The notes: a model not told the origin generated them from the sequence alone. Numbered from the stretch's first letter, positions 40,423-48,763 are shown. The stretch is 53,305 nt of DNA from Burkholderiaceae bacterium 16 (GCA_000955785.1 JYOD01000060.1:1-53305); one strand, 5' to 3'. Numbers and translations: made by a program.

Positions 40423-41592
40423 ATGAGCAAGGGCATCAACCTGCGCGCGGTCCTGGCCGCATACAACCTCCCCGAGAGTCTGAAATCGGCGTTCGCGGTG
40501 CTAGCCGCGGCGCACCTGCATTCGCCGCACAGTACGACCCGAGTCAGTGGTCGGTCGCTTTCGCAAATGTCGCAACGTCAGCGCGCACAAGCGCTGCTAA
40601 AGATGTTTGTGGACCTTCGCGAGGGCGGCTTCGCGCTCACAACGCCGTATAACCTCAGACAGAAGCACATTCAGTGGCTGGTGCGTTACTGGGTCCTGGA
40701 GCAGAAGCTGAACGTCGGAACGGTGGAGCTGCGGCTGACACACTTGCGGGCGCTCACCTCGTGGATGGGGAAGACCAACATGGTTGGATCGCTCGACGAC
40801 TACGTGGAACGGCCGGCAGACTACAAACGGAGCTACATCGCGCGCGAGGATCGTTCGTGGGAGGGAAACGGGGTGGACGCCGTGGCGAAGATCGCGGAGA
40901 TTGCCGGGACCGATAGGCACGTGGCGCAGCAACTCAAGCTGGAAGCGGCGTTTGGATTGCGGGCGAAGGAAAGCTGGCGCTTGCGGCCGATCCAGGATGT
41001 GCTGCCATCCGGGCATCTCCACGTCGTGGATGGGACCAAAGGGGGCAGGTCACGCAATGTGAGCCTTGAATTCACTTGGCAGTACGATCTGCTGATCGAG
41101 GTCGCCGAGCTGGCGGCGGAAACGAACCCGAAGTACGGGACGTTGATACCGCGGACGTACACGCAAGATCAGTGGCGACGGCACTTCTATAGTGTGCTGG
41201 AAAAGCACGGGGTCACGAAGAATGGATGCGGCGTGACTGCCCACGGATTGCGGCACCAGTACTTCCACCAGATGTATGAGCGCACGGCTGGCCAGGCGGC
41301 GGCCATCAAGGGCGGCGGGAAGGTGATAGATCGGGCGCGGCACGAGGAGGCAATGCGCAAGATCGTCGCGGCGGCTGGCCACAGCCGGCAGACGAAGGCC
41401 AACGCGTATCTGTCTACCTATTCAGTCCAGGCGGCTGCGTCGCGCCCGGTCGTTACCCCGGAAATGGCCCAGCAGGCGGTGTTGGAGGCCGGTGGGGTCA
41501 AGGCCAAGGCCGCGCAGGCGTTGGGAATCACGCGACAGGCGTTGTACCGGTTGCTGGCGAGGCTGCCGGGTTCCGACAAGGAGTCGTCGTGA
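40423..41592 (+). CDS. tyrosine recombinase/integrase
   Basis: 389 residues from the ATG at 40423, preceded by GGAGAGAAG. Catalytic residues fit the family: R180 (AAFGLRAKESW), K206 (VDGTKGGRSRNV), H274xxR277 (TAHGLRHQYF), H320 (AAGHSRQTK), Tyr at 329 or 333 (NAYLSTYS). The C-terminal 40 residues (AAQALGITRQALYRLLARL) form a Fis-like helix-turn-helix not usual in phage integrases. It could resolve multimers, integrate the element or act as an Rci-type shuffler; no att site or shufflon is visible nearby. Confidence 0.88.
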   Translation: MSKGINLRAVLAAYNLPESLKSAFAVLAAAHLHSPHSTTRVSGRSLSQMSQRQRAQALLKMFVDLREGGFALTTPYNLRQKHIQWLVRYWVLEQKLNVGTVELRLTHLRALTSWMGKTNMVGSLDDYVERPADYKRSYIAREDRSWEGNGVDAVAKIAEIAGTDRHVAQQLKLEAAFGLRAKESWRLRPIQDVLPSGHLHVVDGTKGGRSRNVSLEFTWQYDLLIEVAELAAETNPKYGTLIPRTYTQDQWRRHFYSVLEKHGVTKNGCGVTAHGLRHQYFHQMYERTAGQAAAIKGGGKVIDRARHEEAMRKIVAAAGHSRQTKANAYLSTYSVQAAASRPVVTPEMAQQAVLEAGGVKAKAAQALGITRQALYRLLARLPGSDKESS

Positions 41593-41675
41593 GTCAGTGG
41601 CTCAGGGACGGGGACAGGGAGGTTAGTGTTGCGCCGCTGTAGGACGCAGTCGCTGCGCCGTTGGGAGTGGCAGTC

Positions 41676-41810
41676 ATGGTCGCACTGATCCGACTGGGCG
41701 TGTCGTGGTCGGTTGGGATCATCGCGGGTGCTGCCGTTTGGCTTCTGGTGAAGCTGGTCGGCTACGGCTACACCGCCAAACACCTCAGCGGCGATGCGGA
41801 CCCGCACTAG
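41676..41810 (+). CDS. 44-residue membrane peptide
   Basis: MVALIRLGVSWSVGIIAGAA... with one strong hydrophobic helix (WSVGIIAGAAVWLLVKLVGYG) and a polar tail. GGGAG lies 8 bases before the ATG at 41676. It follows the recombinase by about 80 bases on the same strand and may be co-transcribed. Function unknown. Confidence 0.5.
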   Translation: MVALIRLGVSWSVGIIAGAAVWLLVKLVGYGYTAKHLSGDADPH

Positions 41811-42059
41811 CGTCACATGTCCTGGTCAGGCGTGATCATGAGGGACGGGAGGCGCGATCGGCAGGCTGGTCGACGGCATTGCAAGGCGACGAGGCCAAGC
41901 GGCGTATTGTGCCCCGATTCACCTGTGCGCAAAGGTGGCGGAAAGAGATGGGAAATCACGCGTCTTTCCGTCAATAGGGTGGACTCATGTGCTCGGGGTC
42001 CCCTTGTGTTCCGGCTTGTTGCGCCGCAGCTGGTCCTGCGGTGAGCCCCCTGCCGAGGA

Positions 42060-42215
42060 TCACCGCAGGAAGGAAGGCAGGTACGGGGAGTCGTCCCAGT
42101 GACCTGTCGCGCCCCACCAGCAGAGGAACAAGATGAGGGCGATGACGAAAATGACACCAGATCGGGCCTCCTCGTCGGTGCGGAAGGTATGGATGATCTG
42201 CTTGAGGCGTTCCAT
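42060..42215 (-). CDS. 51-residue membrane peptide
   Basis: MERLKQIIHTFRTDEEARSG... then a hydrophobic helix (VIFVIALILFLCWWGATGHW). A strong AGGAG lies 8 bases before the ATG at 42215. It follows a 33-codon gene by 17 bases; both lie downstream of promoter P5 and element copy C. Function unknown. Confidence 0.55.
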   Translation of the reverse strand: MERLKQIIHTFRTDEEARSGVIFVIALILFLCWWGATGHWDDSPYLPSFLR

Positions 42216-42232
42216 ATAGTTCTCCTAGCTAG

Positions 42233-42334
42233 TTAGTACCGGGCGCCGGCGGCGCGAATGAAGGGCAGGGTATCCGACCTGACAACTGGATACCGAGCGG
42301 CGATTGCGGCGAAAAGCACGAGGGGGCGCAGCAT
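42233..42334 (-). CDS. 33-residue hydrophobic peptide
   Basis: MLRPLVLFAAIAARYPVVRS..., a short signal-like hydrophobic start. AGGA precedes the ATG at 42334, and the stop is just before the ribosome site of the 51-residue peptide gene, so it may be a leader that couples to it. Too short to be sure. Confidence 0.35.
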   Translation of the reverse strand: MLRPLVLFAAIAARYPVVRSDTLPFIRAAGARY

Positions 42335-42362
42335 GGGGATTCCTGGAGGTGGGGTATGACCA

Positions 42363-42389
42363 ATCTTGCCAAGATTTGGCCGATGTCAA
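42363..42389 (-). promoter_or_regulatory. CTTGAC/N15 promoter P5
   Basis: On the minus strand: TTGACA (42384-42389), 15-base spacer, CAAGAT (42363-42368). It lies just downstream of element copy C and upstream of the two small membrane-peptide genes. Confidence 0.5.
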
Positions 42390-42403
42390 GGCCGCGTCTT
42401 ACC

Positions 42404-42463
42404 CCCAAAAGGCGAGCCATTTTCATCGCCTTTCCGGAGATTCCAGTCCTACGCGTAGGACTG
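42404..42463 (-). promoter_or_regulatory. 20-bp palindrome plus element, copy C (reverse)
   Basis: The palindrome at 42444-42463 is identical to those at 13814 and 33462. Read on the minus strand, after 5 bases comes TCCGGAAAGGCG and, at the usual offset, CCTTTTGGGG in place of GCTTTCGGGG. The palindrome overlaps the stop codon of the zinc-ribbon gene ending at 42449. Confidence 0.6.
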
Positions 42464-43000
42464 AGGCTCGTCTGGCCCCAGATCGCCAGCAGCTAGGTCG
42501 TCAGCCACCTCGGCTAGCGCTCCGTGCGCTTCGAACGGCGTGACGTAGATCCAGGGCCGGCCATCGATCTGGAGGATCCGGGCGCGGCGTAGAAGCTGGC
42601 GGTATCGGCTCGCATCCCTAAGCATGGTCTCTGGCGGCATTAGCTCCTGGACAGGATGTTCTTGCCGAAGTAGGCGGGCGGCCATCGCTGCAAACAGAGG
42701 GCCGTGCTCGGCCCAGTTGTCTTCGTTGTTTGCTATCAGCGCCAAGACGCTACCGAGGTCCGCGCTGGTCAACTCCTTCCGGACCAGCCCGGATAGCTCA
42801 TGGCGGTCGGAGGGCAGGGGTCTGACGCGGAGTTCCCATATTCCACGGAGTACCGCGTAGGCCTGTTCGTGGCCGGCGTCAAGGGATTGTGGTGGAGTGG
42901 TGATGCCGCAGCCGGTGCAAGCGATAACCGCCTCGAAGCGATTGGCGATGAATCGAGGCTGGCTGTCGCAGTGGGCGCAGTTGAGTAAGTCTTCTGACAT
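42449..43000 (-). CDS. zinc-ribbon (Lar-like N-terminus) hypothetical protein
   Basis: 183 residues from the ATG at 43000 (MSEDLLNCAHCDSQPRF). The first 40 residues have CxxC...CxxC (NCAHCD, IACTGCG), as in Lar-type restriction-alleviation proteins. The rest is an unrecognised helical domain (SADLGSVLALIANNEDNWAE ... YRQLLRRARILQIDGRPWIY). Its last codons, encoding QSYA and the stop, are the palindrome of copy C. Confidence 0.65.
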   Translation of the reverse strand: MSEDLLNCAHCDSQPRFIANRFEAVIACTGCGITTPPQSLDAGHEQAYAVLRGIWELRVRPLPSDRHELSGLVRKELTSADLGSVLALIANNEDNWAEHGPLFAAMAARLLRQEHPVQELMPPETMLRDASRYRQLLRRARILQIDGRPWIYVTPFEAHGALAEVADDLAAGDLGPDEPQSYA

Positions 43001-43034
43001 TGTTTGGGCGGGATCGCGGGAATCTGGCGATGCA

Positions 43035-43193
43035 TTATGCCAAGATCCGCGACCCACCCGGCCGGCGCGGTCGGGCGCTGAGCGGTCGAAGCTGGAGGTA
43101 CTGCTCGGTCTTCGCGAGCAAGTCGGCGATGGCGTGTTGCATGGATGGGGGCGAAGGTAGGGAGATCGGCGTGCCGGGTGCAGCGTCAGTCAT
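43035..43193 (-). CDS. small hypothetical protein
   Basis: 52 residues (MTDAAPGTPISLPSPPSMQH ... AIADLLAKTEQYLQLRP). It overlaps the end of the previous gene by 8 bases (ATGACTGA), which suggests translational coupling. A short amphipathic helix follows a Pro-rich start. Family unrecognised. Confidence 0.45.
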   Translation of the reverse strand: MTDAAPGTPISLPSPPSMQHAIADLLAKTEQYLQLRPLSARPRRPGGSRILA

Positions 43194-43623
43194 GGCTATC
43201 GGCAGGCACCTGTGCATTCTCAAATCGCGCCTGATAGATCCCGTCGATGCCCTCGACGGCGCGCTCGAGGGCGTTGATGTGGTCCTGAAGGTGAGAGGAT
43301 TCGTCGCCAACCATGCGCTGGAACGGGGCAATCGCCTCGCGCATCGTATCGGCGGCGTTGCGGGCCATATGGCCTATTTCCCAGAATTCGGTCAGCCATG
43401 ATCCGTCGGGCGGCTTGGGCCCGCCCTGGCGGCCAACTGCAATGGCTCCGCGGATTGTCAGCACGGTGTCGGGTTGGGGGAATTCTGCGTCGAGGTTTGC
43501 TTCGTTCATCGGGTGTAGAGATCTTTCATCATAGATAGGGATTGGGCCGATCAGTTCGATTGTCCAGAGGCGGCCAGTGTGCTTCGTACCGTGCCAACCC
43601 ATGACGGCGTCGCGCTCAGGCAC
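43186..43623 (-). CDS. hypothetical protein
   Basis: 145 residues from the GTG at 43623, preceded by GAGAGGGG; an ATG at 43509 would give 107. The middle is beta-like (TGRLWTIELIGPIPIYD) and the C-terminal 60 residues form a helical bundle (MARNAADTMREAIAPFQRMV, LQDHINALERAVEGIDGIYQ). Family unrecognised. It belongs to the minus-strand accessory run from 45407 downwards. Confidence 0.6.
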   Translation of the reverse strand: MPERDAVMGWHGTKHTGRLWTIELIGPIPIYDERSLHPMNEANLDAEFPQPDTVLTIRGAIAVGRQGGPKPPDGSWLTEFWEIGHMARNAADTMREAIAPFQRMVGDESSHLQDHINALERAVEGIDGIYQARFENAQVPADSHD

Positions 43624-43803
43624 ATTGCCCCTCTCGTCCGCGTGTGAATGGTGCAGGCGATTGCGCCGTTCTTACTCATCGGTAGCGCTTTGAGTTTGAG
43701 GCTGCGCGGTGGCGTCCATCTCCCCATATCCGTAGACCATTGCCTCGAATCGGGCTTTGTCGTCTGGTTGCGGGCCACCCTCATGGTCTCCGACCTGGGC
43801 ATG

Positions 43804-44202
43804 TCACTCGTCCGGTGGGCGCGGCTCCTTGCCACGCTGCACGTAGTCCAGTAACGCATGCTTGAGACCGATCTGTCGCACTGCCTGCGCGTCGAGGGGG
43901 CTGCGCTCGCAGCTCAAGAGGACGTCGGTGACGAACCCATGCAAGGACTTCAGCTCACTGGCGAGTGGTTCGGGCGCATACATATAGAGCCCACCTGGCA
44001 TGGTACGCACGAACGTGGTTTCGCGAACCATGCGGGCCAGTAATGCGCGCGCGGGCTCGTAGCCGACGCGCAGATAGCGCTGCACCAGCGAAATCGAGGC
44101 CGCGCGGTGGGTGTGGACCAGACGGATTGCTTCGGCGTAGGCGGCATCGAACGCCTCGGGAGTCGTAAGGGGCAGGTCACGTAGTGTGGCGGTGCCAGTC
44201 AT
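43804..44202 (-). CDS. free-standing FtsK-gamma-like DNA-binding protein
   Basis: 132 residues. Residues 17-80 (DAAYAEAIRLVHTHRAASIS, LVQRYLRVGYEPARALLARM, FVRTMPGGLYMYAPEP) match the winged-helix gamma domain of FtsK, including the core ASISxVQRxxRxGYxxAxxLxxxM. In FtsK this domain reads KOPS sequences and activates XerD. Here it has no motor domain, only a 50-residue C-terminal helix region. It overlaps the DUF551 gene by ATGA. A role in directing host translocase or recombinase on the element is inference. Confidence 0.75.
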   Translation of the reverse strand: MTGTATLRDLPLTTPEAFDAAYAEAIRLVHTHRAASISLVQRYLRVGYEPARALLARMVRETTFVRTMPGGLYMYAPEPLASELKSLHGFVTDVLLSCERSPLDAQAVRQIGLKHALLDYVQRGKEPRPPDE

Positions 44203-45407
44203 GCTTGGCTCGGATGTGTAGTTGGGTTAGGCGCGGTGAGCAGGTGGTCTGGATCCAGTTGGGACGAGGTGGAGCGGATGTAGCGCACTAGCATCGCGGC
44301 ACACCCAGCGTATCGCGCTGCTAGCGCGCCGTAGGTTCCTGCCAGTTGCATCTGGCGCGCGTCTTCCGAAACGATCTCCGCGCAGCGCATGTCAACCTCG
44401 CGCGCTATGTCCGATAGTGCCCTGCCGGGCGCCTGCTGTCGAGGGGCCGCTGCGGGGTACGGTCGCGGCATCCAGTGCGTTGCGGCTGCGGCCATCTCAG
44501 TACGCGCGTCACCGCCTTCCGGGCTGTTCTCGGTCGGCGTCGGATATAGGTCGTCGGCCTTGATGTCGAAGAACTGCTCGCCGGCGAAGTCCGCGCCCTC
44601 GGCGTAGACCAGCACACGCTCGCCTGTGTCATACGGCGGCAGGCAGACGTTGACGCTGACCCATCCATCCCCGCTGCTCGCGGGCTGCGCCTGTTGCGCA
44701 CTGGCGATTTGCTGGCTCGGGCCAGCTTTGGTTAGGATGGCGCGCTCGATGTTGGCGACCAGATCAAGCAGCTTTACCTTGGGGTTGCTGCCGGCCGCCA
44801 ACCAATCGATACCACCGTTGCGGCTCAGCGCCCATCCTGCCTGCTCTGCCAGTGCCAGACTTTCCGCTTCGGTCAGCGCCTGTGCCACCGGTGCGGATTG
44901 CGGCGGGGCAACGCCTTCGGGAAATGCGGCCTGGAACTTGTTGGAATCCCGCTCGCCGCCCGGGATCTCGTTGGACAGCCAGCGCAGATAGTCGCCACGG
45001 TTTTGCTGTCTGTAGTAGCCAATGCCGACCACTTCGTCGTACACCTTGCGGGCGTCGGCGAGCAGCGCCTTCTGGCGGTCCGTGGTGAGTGTGCTGAAAC
45101 CGTGATCCAGGCAGGTCGCGATGCTGGCCAGCAAGGCGACGTCGGGCTCCGCATGGTGCACGGCGCTCTCGGGCGCTGCAGTCGTCGCACCGGCGAAGCA
45201 TCGCTTGGCGTCCTGGAAGCCGTTGGTATAGGCGGTCGTGGCCGCGCGGCGAATGACAGCCTCGCCGGAGGCCGTGTGGTGGGGCAGGCTGTGATAGAGC
45301 GCAAGCGCGTCCTGCGTCTGCTCCGCGGTCAGCGGGCCGAGGGGGAAGGGATTGGCGTCTGTCAGGGCGCCTGACTCAGTATGGGGGGAATGGGAAGACA
45401 TGCTCAC
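44199..45407 (-). CDS. DUF551-containing hypothetical protein
   Basis: 402 residues. Mostly helical and Ala/Gln-rich, with a region near residues 250-320 (DGWVSVNVCLPPYDTGERVLVY ... ATHWMPRPYP) matching DUF551, a small phage/plasmid domain with W..V....P and HWMP motifs. The residues before it (ALTEAESLALAEQAGWAL, LVANIERAILTKAG) resemble phage-encoded accessory proteins. Promoter P6 lies just upstream. Function unknown. Confidence 0.7.
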   Translation of the reverse strand: MSMSSHSPHTESGALTDANPFPLGPLTAEQTQDALALYHSLPHHTASGEAVIRRAATTAYTNGFQDAKRCFAGATTAAPESAVHHAEPDVALLASIATCLDHGFSTLTTDRQKALLADARKVYDEVVGIGYYRQQNRGDYLRWLSNEIPGGERDSNKFQAAFPEGVAPPQSAPVAQALTEAESLALAEQAGWALSRNGGIDWLAAGSNPKVKLLDLVANIERAILTKAGPSQQIASAQQAQPASSGDGWVSVNVCLPPYDTGERVLVYAEGADFAGEQFFDIKADDLYPTPTENSPEGGDARTEMAAAATHWMPRPYPAAAPRQQAPGRALSDIAREVDMRCAEIVSEDARQMQLAGTYGALAARYAGCAAMLVRYIRSTSSQLDPDHLLTAPNPTTHPSQA

Positions 45408-45458
45408 TAGTAGAAGGAGATGGTGGGCGCTGGGCGGCCAGCGCGTTGGGACTGGTCC

Positions 45459-45485
45459 AGGCTAGCGCCCTAACCCAGAAGTCAA
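45459..45485 (-). promoter_or_regulatory. CTTGAC/N15 promoter P6
   Basis: On the minus strand: TTGACT (45480-45485), 15-base spacer, TAGCCT (45459-45464). It overlaps the end of the DUF1173 gene and faces the DUF551 gene. Confidence 0.45.
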
Positions 45486-46719
45486 GTCGCAGCAGTTGTG
45501 GTCTTGGACTGACGTCGCGTTGCAGGCGGCAGCTTGGCCTGCTCCAGCGCCTGTATGCGCGGCGTCCATTCAACGAGCGGAATGCCCGCCTGCTGGTAGT
45601 GGGCGCGCTTTTCCGCTATGCGTCGGTCATATTCCGGGTCGCCGGCGAGACCAAGCACCTCGATCACGGTTGGCGGCGTGGTGTCGGTGAGCCGTCAGGA
45701 TGCACCGGAGTGCGATCGACGTGTCGAAGCGGCTTCTCGAAGGCACGGCCTTCGGCGATCAGGCGGTCGGCCATCGCCGCCTCGTAGGACGAATCGCAAG
45801 GAATGAAGGCTGGGTTGGCCAGCATGGCGGCAACGTCTGTCACGTTCAGATAACCCTGGCGCGACTTCTCAAACGCGAGCGCGGCGACGCAGCGAAGGTC
45901 CTGCCTGCCGATTCCTGTGATTGCTATCGCGTATCTGCGCTGGAACTGCTCGTACGGTTCCTTGGAGAGAAAATACCAGTGGCTGGCCTGGCGGAGCTTG
46001 AGCCGGCCGCCGTGCGGGCTAGGCTTCAGGGCGTCGAGCTCGGCGATGATGAGGCCGCGCTGGTAGCAGTCCTTGTCGGCGCTGGCGCGGTCGTGAAACG
46101 CCTCGAGTTCCCCCGTCAGCTCGGTCTTACGGGCCTCATCCCAACGCTCCATCACGTGCAATACCTCGCTGCCGGGCCGTCCATTGATCTTGCAGTCGGC
46201 GAGTTCGGCCACGAGGCGCGACCAGCAGGCATTCCAGCCGCGTCGGCCATAGCCCGGCCAGACGTGCAAGCCTGCGGACTGCCACGCATACTGCAGGAAT
46301 GCCAGCAAGGGAGCGGCTCGGCGCTGGCTGCGCGAGGTGGATGCAGACGGTTGCCGCCTGCTGGTGCTGGCCTGCCCGCCAGCGGCGACCGTCAAGGACA
46401 CATCGAGCCGGATGTCATGAACGCCGCCGGCGGACCGGAATGCGTCGTGATCGGTCGGCGCCCCGTTTCCGCGCGAGGTCCGGTCATGGAATGGGCAGCC
46501 GTTCCGGTGCGGCCGCGGGTCATCCGGCCAGCGAGCGAGGATAAAAATCTTGCCGTAGCGGCGGATCACTAGCTTCGGACGCGGCGAGGCCATGCTGCAA
46601 CCGCATTCCGCGTAGCCCAGCTGGGTCTTGGCGCGGTCCAGTGCGCGGGCATGGTCGGCGGGCGCCTCCGGCACCTGCTCCAGGTTGTGCTCTTGCCTGC
46701 CGATTCGAACTGTAATCAT
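45482..46719 (-). pseudogene. DUF1173-family protein, frameshifted near its C-terminus
   Basis: The main frame (46719-45664) encodes 351 residues starting MITVRIGRQEHNLEQVPEAP, with the early CxC motif (YAECGCSM) and YGKIFILARWP typical of DUF1173. It ends abnormally at HPDGSPTPRRQP. A second frame starting near 45690 supplies the expected family ending (LTDTTPPTVIEVLGLAGDPE, then YDRRIAEKRAHYQQAGIPLVEW). Adding one base after GACGG at about 45692 joins them. The C-terminal part resembles a nuclease-like strand-helix unit. It follows the UvrD-like helicase, so a DNA-processing role is possible. It could also be a sequencing indel. Confidence 0.75.
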
Positions 46720-46743
46720 CGGTTTCTTTTCTCCTATATATAG

Positions 46744-48204
46744 TCAGACGCCGGCGTCGCGGAATACCGCCTGCAGGCTTCGGTCGATCGCGGAAATATC
46801 CAGCGTGCCCTGCGCGCGGGTCATGGCGACGTAGAGCAAGCGCTTCTCGTCCGTCGGAAGCGTCTCTCTGCCGTCGTCCTCGCGTCGGAAGCGGAAGTCA
46901 TCTGCCAGCGTCACGATGGGCCATTCCAGTCCCTTCGCCTTGTGCACGGTAGACACCACGTAGTCGGCGGCTTCCTCGGGGGCGATTGCGGCCAGCAACT
47001 GACGCAGGTAGGTCGGCCCCTGCTCATCAATGAGTTTCACCAACGGCTGCAGGTACCGGCCGGCGAACGATTCCGCGTACTCCTGCACGTCCAGCCAGTT
47101 TTCGAAGAGAGACAGGGCGGCCGGATAGTGGGTACGCTGGCCGGCGAGCAGGCGCTCGGTGCCGTCGATGAAAGCGACCAGTTCCTCCTTCTTGGTGCGG
47201 GCAGCGACCTTGTGGCCGCGCTGAAGCCCTTCGGCCACCTTGGCGAGCAAGGTCGTGTTCTTGCGGCAGAGAATCGCGTTTGGCCGGATCTCGCCGGGGG
47301 CGGCATGCCGTACGACTCGCGAGGCGATGGCTGCCTGGCCACGCACCGGGACTTCCTCGTCCATCAGGCGCAACATGCGGCTCGCCAGGCTGGCAATGGC
47401 CGGCCCGAAGCGAAACGACTCGGTTAGCCCCTTCTCGGGGGCCTTAATATGGTCCATCGCATTGACCGCACCGCGCCACTCGTATATCTGCTGGTACGGA
47501 TCACCCACGTAGACGACCTGCGACGACTGGGCGCGCAGCACCGACAGCATCAGGCCGTCGGCGTCCTGCGCTTCATCGAACAGGATGAAATCCGCAGGAA
47601 TGCGGGGGCGGCTCAACTGCCATGCCTTGACGTAGACCGCATGGCTGATCGATGCCATCCCGTTCGGATCCGTGCTTTCCCGCCAGAGCGTCTGGACGTG
47701 CGGCAGCAGTTCGTCGCGCAGCGCGTCGGCCAATTCTTCATCGATTAGAGGATCGACTGAGATGTGCCACGCCTGCGCTTCGGCCTGTGCGGAGGAGCAG
47801 AAGCGAGCCATGCCGTCCATCACCATGCGGTCAAGCTTGCCGGTGGTGAGTTCTACGGTCTTGCCGATAGTGGTCGGCAGGCGCAATGGCCCGATGCCAT
47901 AGCGGATCGCCAGATTGTCGCTTGGCTCAACCGGGTACCTAAGCTTGCGGGTAATGTCGGGCGAGGTCGAACCGAAGGCTAGCGAGTGCACGGTGCGGCA
48001 GCGCGTGTTCGATGGGAACTTGCGCTGTGCCTTCTGGGCAATGTCCTTGTTGAAAGCCAAATAGAGGCCGCGCGAGCGCGGGCGTGCCTCGGACGCCATC
48101 CGCAGGAAGGTGGTCTTGCCCGCGCCGGCGTACGCCTTCACCTTAACGGGGCCGCCAGCGGTGACCGCAGCCACGGCCTCCTGCTGCTCTTCGGTGGGGA
48201 GCAT
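46744..48204 (-). CDS. second UvrD-like superfamily 1 helicase
   Basis: 486 residues from the ATG at 48204. Motifs: Walker A (KAYAGAGKTTFLRM, near residue 25), FNKDIAQKAQRKFP, motif II (DFILFDEAQDADGLM), motif III (YVGDPYQQIYEWRGA), TESFRFG, motif V (TVHKAKGLEWPIV) and motif VI (RLLYVAMTRAQ). Shorter than UvrD, it resembles plasmid/phage F-box-helicase-type enzymes. It starts 2 bases after the 147-residue gene and precedes the DUF1173 gene. It is distinct from the helicase at 201-1955. Confidence 0.92.
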   Translation of the reverse strand: MLPTEEQQEAVAAVTAGGPVKVKAYAGAGKTTFLRMASEARPRSRGLYLAFNKDIAQKAQRKFPSNTRCRTVHSLAFGSTSPDITRKLRYPVEPSDNLAIRYGIGPLRLPTTIGKTVELTTGKLDRMVMDGMARFCSSAQAEAQAWHISVDPLIDEELADALRDELLPHVQTLWRESTDPNGMASISHAVYVKAWQLSRPRIPADFILFDEAQDADGLMLSVLRAQSSQVVYVGDPYQQIYEWRGAVNAMDHIKAPEKGLTESFRFGPAIASLASRMLRLMDEEVPVRGQAAIASRVVRHAAPGEIRPNAILCRKNTTLLAKVAEGLQRGHKVAARTKKEELVAFIDGTERLLAGQRTHYPAALSLFENWLDVQEYAESFAGRYLQPLVKLIDEQGPTYLRQLLAAIAPEEAADYVVSTVHKAKGLEWPIVTLADDFRFRREDDGRETLPTDEKRLLYVAMTRAQGTLDISAIDRSLQAVFRDAGV

Positions 48205-48206
48205 AC

Positions 48207-48650
48207 TTAGACCGCCAGCCGCTCTTGCACTGGCAGGGCGCCGCGTGCCGTGCGCGCAGCGGCATATTGCGCCTCGCAGGCGGCAACGCGGCGAGCCTGG
48301 TTGCCGCTCTCCACGTCGACCAGCCATGCGAAGTAGGTCGAGGTAGTCGGGCCGCGCCATGCCGCCCACTTGGCGCGGATCTCGGCGCGCACGGCTTCGG
48401 ACTGAGCGAAATAGATCTTGCGGGCGTCGCGCCAGCAGCGGGCGTTGAGAGCGCGCATCCTGTGCTCGAACGAATCCGCCCTGACCGTGCGGCGCGCAAT
48501 CTCTTCGTCCATCGTATGCTGTTCCGCGGCAATGTGCTCGCTGAAGAGCGGATAGCGCTCGCGCTCGCGTGCCTGCTTACGGGCGAAGGCGGCGTGGCGG
48601 CGAGCATTGAAGTCGATGGCGTTGTGGCGTTCGTAGCGGGTGAAGCGCAT
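48207..48650 (-). CDS. hypothetical protein
   Basis: 147 residues, very rich in Arg, Ala and Glu and almost wholly helical (FNARRHAAFARKQARERERY, HRMRALNARCWRDARKIYFA, ARRVAACEAQYAAARTA). Family unrecognised; a nucleic-acid-binding role is possible from its charge. First gene of the run including the second helicase, with promoter P7 about 35-60 bases upstream. Confidence 0.6.
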   Translation of the reverse strand: MRFTRYERHNAIDFNARRHAAFARKQARERERYPLFSEHIAAEQHTMDEEIARRTVRADSFEHRMRALNARCWRDARKIYFAQSEAVRAEIRAKWAAWRGPTTSTYFAWLVDVESGNQARRVAACEAQYAAARTARGALPVQERLAV

Positions 48651-48682
48651 GGTCTGGATCTAAATGAGTACTCTTTTAATCC

Positions 48683-48709
48683 AGCATACGGGTCCCTACG
48701 CGAAGTCAA
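48683..48709 (-). promoter_or_regulatory. CTTGAC/N15 promoter P7
   Basis: On the minus strand: TTGACT (48704-48709), 15-base spacer, TATGCT (48683-48688). It has the best -10 of the seven and drives the helicase/DUF1173 run. Confidence 0.55.
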
Positions 48710-48731
48710 GGTGGCGGCCGGGCCCATTGCG

Positions 48732-48749
48732 GCCGACAATATTGTCGGC
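48732..48749. promoter_or_regulatory. 18-bp perfect palindrome, candidate operator
   Basis: GCCGACAATATTGTCGGC is a perfect palindrome between divergent genes starting at 48650 and 48764. A repressor dimer site is likely; the protein is unknown. It differs from the CAGTCC palindrome. Confidence 0.5.
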
Positions 48750-48763
48750 GCGAATCCGGGCGA

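Noticed and set aside
41813..42157. 114-codon minus-strand open frame
   Set aside because: Low-complexity Ser/Pro/Arg translation; it conflicts with the better supported 51-residue membrane peptide gene.
43624..43803. Protein-like stretch after the stop of the FtsK-gamma gene, in the same frame
   Set aside because: It reads well (ending QTQSATDE) but has no credible start; it could be a decayed C-terminal extension. Not enough to call a gene.
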